A DNA stretch of 7,764 nt, taken from assembly GCA_002071245.1 (NCBI GenBank), contig MWEV01000087.1, positions 1 to 7,764 on the forward strand. Reading direction: 5' to 3'. The translations under genes were made by a program, and so were the position numbers. This document shows, piece by piece, positions 5,800 through 7,764 of this stretch; position 1 is the first letter of the stretch, and each line of letters opens with the position of its first letter. The stretch is from Deltaproteobacteria bacterium ADurb.Bin026 (GTDB lineage Bacteria > Desulfobacterota > Syntrophorhabdia > Syntrophorhabdales > Syntrophorhabdaceae). The notes beneath the pieces are model-generated. The model saw only the letters and a list, made by a program, of their open reading frames with translations, made no database searches and was not told where the DNA came from.

Positions 5800-6642
5800 A
5801 TGAGCGAGCAGATTACAACATTACTTGAGGCACTGCCTTACATAAAAAAGTTTTTTCGTTCGACCTTCGTTATAAAGTACGGAGGCGCAGCGATGGAGGA
5901 AGAACATCTGAAAAAGGAATTTGCCAAAGATGTGGCACTTCTTAAATATGTTGGGATAAATCCGGTCATCGTTCATGGAGGTGGTCCCAAGATAGGCAGA
6001 CTTCTTAAAGAATTAAAAATACCAACAGAATTTGTCGATGGACTCAGGGTTACGGATTCAAAGACCCTTGACGTGGTTGAGATGGTCCTTTCAGGCAATA
6101 TAAATAAAGAAATTGTAAAAAACATCAATGACATGGGAGGCAGGGCTATCGGACTTTCTGGAAAAGACGGAAGGCTGCTCATCGCTAAAAAGGTTGCCGG
6201 AAAAGATATTGGCCTTGTCGGTGAGATTGTAAATGTCGATGTTGCAATAATCAAAGATATAAACAGACATGGTTACATTCCTGTTATCGCCCCACTTGCT
6301 GACGGCGTTGACGGTAATTCCTATAATATAAATGCTGATACAGCAGCAGGCAGCATAGCAAAATCTCTATCAGCGGAGAAGTTGATACTGCTGACAGACG
6401 TGGACGGTGTCCTAGATAAAGAGGATAAACTACTGTCATCATTAAAAATATCAGATATCGATACCCTTATCAGCAATAAGACGATCTCCGGCGGTATGAT
6501 ACCGAAGGTTGATTGCTGTATTGATGCAATTGAAGGTGGTGTCAAGGAGACACACATCATAAATGGAAAAATTCCGCATGCTATTCTGCTTGAAATATTT
6601 ACCAATTCAGGAATAGGAACAAAAATCACAAAAGAGGTGTAA
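5800..6642 (+). CDS. argB: Acetylglutamate kinase (N-acetyl-L-glutamate 5-phosphotransferase)
   Basis: This 280-residue enzyme phosphorylates N-acetylglutamate with ATP, the second step of arginine synthesis, in the cytoplasm. It has the amino-acid kinase fold with all landmarks: K26 in V-I-K-Y-G-G, H-G-G-G-P (59-63) for substrate and phosphate binding, G-L-R-V-T-D (81-86), N178-A-D180-T-A-A-G as the catalytic and ATP-site segment, and K236 in G-G-M-I-P-K-V. The tail E-I-F-T-N-S-G-I-G-T is typical. Compared with the arginine-insensitive E. coli enzyme (258 residues), it has an extra N-terminal helix ending in L-L-E-A-L-P-Y-I (about residues 8-15). That is the hallmark of hexameric, arginine-inhibited ArgB enzymes, so feedback inhibition by arginine is likely (inferred from family knowledge). 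The start is set by GAGGAG at 5791. argD follows after one base, so the two genes form one transcriptional unit. Confidence 0.97.
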   Translation: MSEQITTLLEALPYIKKFFRSTFVIKYGGAAMEEEHLKKEFAKDVALLKYVGINPVIVHGGGPKIGRLLKELKIPTEFVDGLRVTDSKTLDVVEMVLSGNINKEIVKNINDMGGRAIGLSGKDGRLLIAKKVAGKDIGLVGEIVNVDVAIIKDINRHGYIPVIAPLADGVDGNSYNINADTAAGSIAKSLSAEKLILLTDVDGVLDKEDKLLSSLKISDIDTLISNKTISGGMIPKVDCCIDAIEGGVKETHIINGKIPHAILLEIFTNSGIGTKITKEV

Positions 6643-6643
6643 G

Positions 6644-7764
6644 ATGCAACAAAATTGGATAGATTATGGGAAACAATACATTGCTAATACCTATAACAGG
6701 TTTCCCATAGTTGCTACAAAGGGTGAAAGATGCTGGATTTGGGACATGGATGGAAGAAGATATCTCGATTTTTTGTCAGGCATTTCAGTGTGTAATCTCG
6801 GTCATGCTCATAAAAATGTGATAGAAAGTCTTACTGTTCAGGCAGGAAAGCTATTTCATATATCAAATCTCTTTTATATCGAGCCACAAATCAAGGCAGC
6901 AAAATTATTGGTTGAGAATTCATTTGGCGACAAAGTCTTTTTCTGTAACAGCGGAGCAGAGGCAAATGAAGCTGCCATTAAACTCGCAAGAAGATATTCA
7001 TGGAAAAAATACGGTACAGAACGATACGAAATAATCACAATGGAAAATTCTTTTCACGGACGTACACTGGCAACACTCTCTGCAACAGGGCAGACAAAAT
7101 TTCAAGAAGGCTTTTCGCCTCTTCCTGGTGGTTTCAAATACGTACCTTTCAACGATATAGAAAGCCTCATAAAAGCGTCTAACGACAAGACATGTGCGGT
7201 TATTATTGAACTTGTACAAGCAGAAGGCGGTGTTTATCTTGCAGATAAAGGATATGTTGAAAAACTCAGAAATTTTACGAGAGAAAAAGACATCCTTCTT
7301 ATCTTCGATGAAGTTCAAACCGGCATTGGAAGAACGGGCAAACTCTTTGCTTACGAAAACTACAATATAGAGCCAGATATCATGAGCCTTGCAAAGGCGT
7401 TGGGAAATGGGTTTCCCGTGGGGGCAATTATTGCAAAAGATGAGGTAATGCAGGCATTCGAGCCCGGTACACATGCATCAACCTTTGGCGGAAACCCTCT
7501 TGCTTCATCGGCGGTCATCGCCACCCTTAATACATTTACCGATGAAAATATACTCAAGAATTGCAACGACGCAGGCATGCATCTATATGAAGGACTTCTT
7601 GGCCTTAAAGAAAAATATAGTTTTATTAAAGAGATAAGGGGTATTGGCCTTATATGGGGTGTTGAATTGTCAATCGATGGCAATCCCATAGCCGCAGAGT
7701 TCTTGAAGGAAGGTGTGATAATAAATTGTACTAAAATCAATACACTCAGACTTGTGCCACCTCT
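6644..7764 (+). CDS. argD: Acetylornithine aminotransferase, 3' end cut by the window
   Basis: The open frame of 373 codons runs off the right edge with no stop. Full-length ArgD is about 390-400 residues, so only the last 20-odd should be missing. It is a PLP-dependent class-III aminotransferase converting N-acetylglutamate semialdehyde plus glutamate to N-acetylornithine, the fourth step of arginine synthesis. Visible motifs are S-G-A-E-A-N-E-A-A (103-111) for cofactor phosphate binding, F-H-G-R-T (137-141), D222-E-V-Q-T-G (D222 contacts the PLP ring nitrogen), the Schiff-base lysine K251 in S-L-A-K-A-L-G-N-G, and T-F-G-G-N-P-L-A near 284-291. The ATG lies one base after the argB stop, with GAGGTG (6634-6639) as ribosome-binding site inside the argB end, so translation is probably coupled. 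Related aminotransferases (ornithine, GABA, succinylornithine) share the fold, but the position behind argB makes ArgD by far the best call. Confidence 0.96.
   Translation, partial: MQQNWIDYGKQYIANTYNRFPIVATKGERCWIWDMDGRRYLDFLSGISVCNLGHAHKNVIESLTVQAGKLFHISNLFYIEPQIKAAKLLVENSFGDKVFFCNSGAEANEAAIKLARRYSWKKYGTERYEIITMENSFHGRTLATLSATGQTKFQEGFSPLPGGFKYVPFNDIESLIKASNDKTCAVIIELVQAEGGVYLADKGYVEKLRNFTREKDILLIFDEVQTGIGRTGKLFAYENYNIEPDIMSLAKALGNGFPVGAIIAKDEVMQAFEPGTHASTFGGNPLASSAVIATLNTFTDENILKNCNDAGMHLYEGLLGLKEKYSFIKEIRGIGLIWGVELSIDGNPIAAEFLKEGVIINCTKINTLRLVPP

Noticed and set aside
6998..7740. Two minus-strand frames of 158 and 126 codons and one 60-codon plus-strand frame over argD
   Set aside because: They are shadows of the argD frame, which carries all aminotransferase motifs and runs unbroken to the window edge.

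Overview
The window is a densely coded, fairly AT-rich bacterial chromosomal segment with six genes in two divergent blocks. A lineage cannot be fixed from the sequence alone. Two clues suggest an anaerobe, possibly a deltaproteobacterial (Desulfobacterota-like) or related fermentative or syntrophic organism. One is a pair of oxygen-sensitive 2-hydroxyacyl-CoA dehydratase/benzoyl-CoA reductase-family subunits. The other is the order xerC-hslV-hslU-argB-argD. This lineage call is an inference.

Left block, minus strand (2585 down to 115): a promoter with two perfect sigma-70 consensus hexamers drives a two-gene operon. The 377-residue subunit comes first and overlaps the 406-residue subunit by 4 bases (ATGA). 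The operon closes at a perfect 16-bp hairpin terminator that has T-tracts on both strands. The proteins look like the two FeS/substrate-binding subunits (BcrC/BcrB-like or HgdA/HgdB-like). No ATPase activator gene accompanies them here.

Middle: 360 bases (2523-2882) separate the divergent blocks. They hold the strong leftward promoter, a probable rightward promoter ending almost on the xerC start codon, and a pair of direct repeats. No gene or RNA was recognised there.

Right block, plus strand (2883 to the window end): a XerC/D tyrosine recombinase, then the HslV protease and HslU unfoldase packed with gaps of 3 and 0 bases. This is the same order as codV-clpQ-clpY of Bacillus subtilis. After a 160-base gap with an imperfect inverted repeat and a possible promoter come argB (acetylglutamate kinase) and argD (acetylornithine aminotransferase), which catalyse the second and fourth steps of arginine synthesis. 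argD runs off the right edge.

No clearly new biological system was found. The points most worth checking are the activator-less dehydratase/reductase pair, the predicted near-leaderless xerC transcript, and the structured hslU-argB gap.
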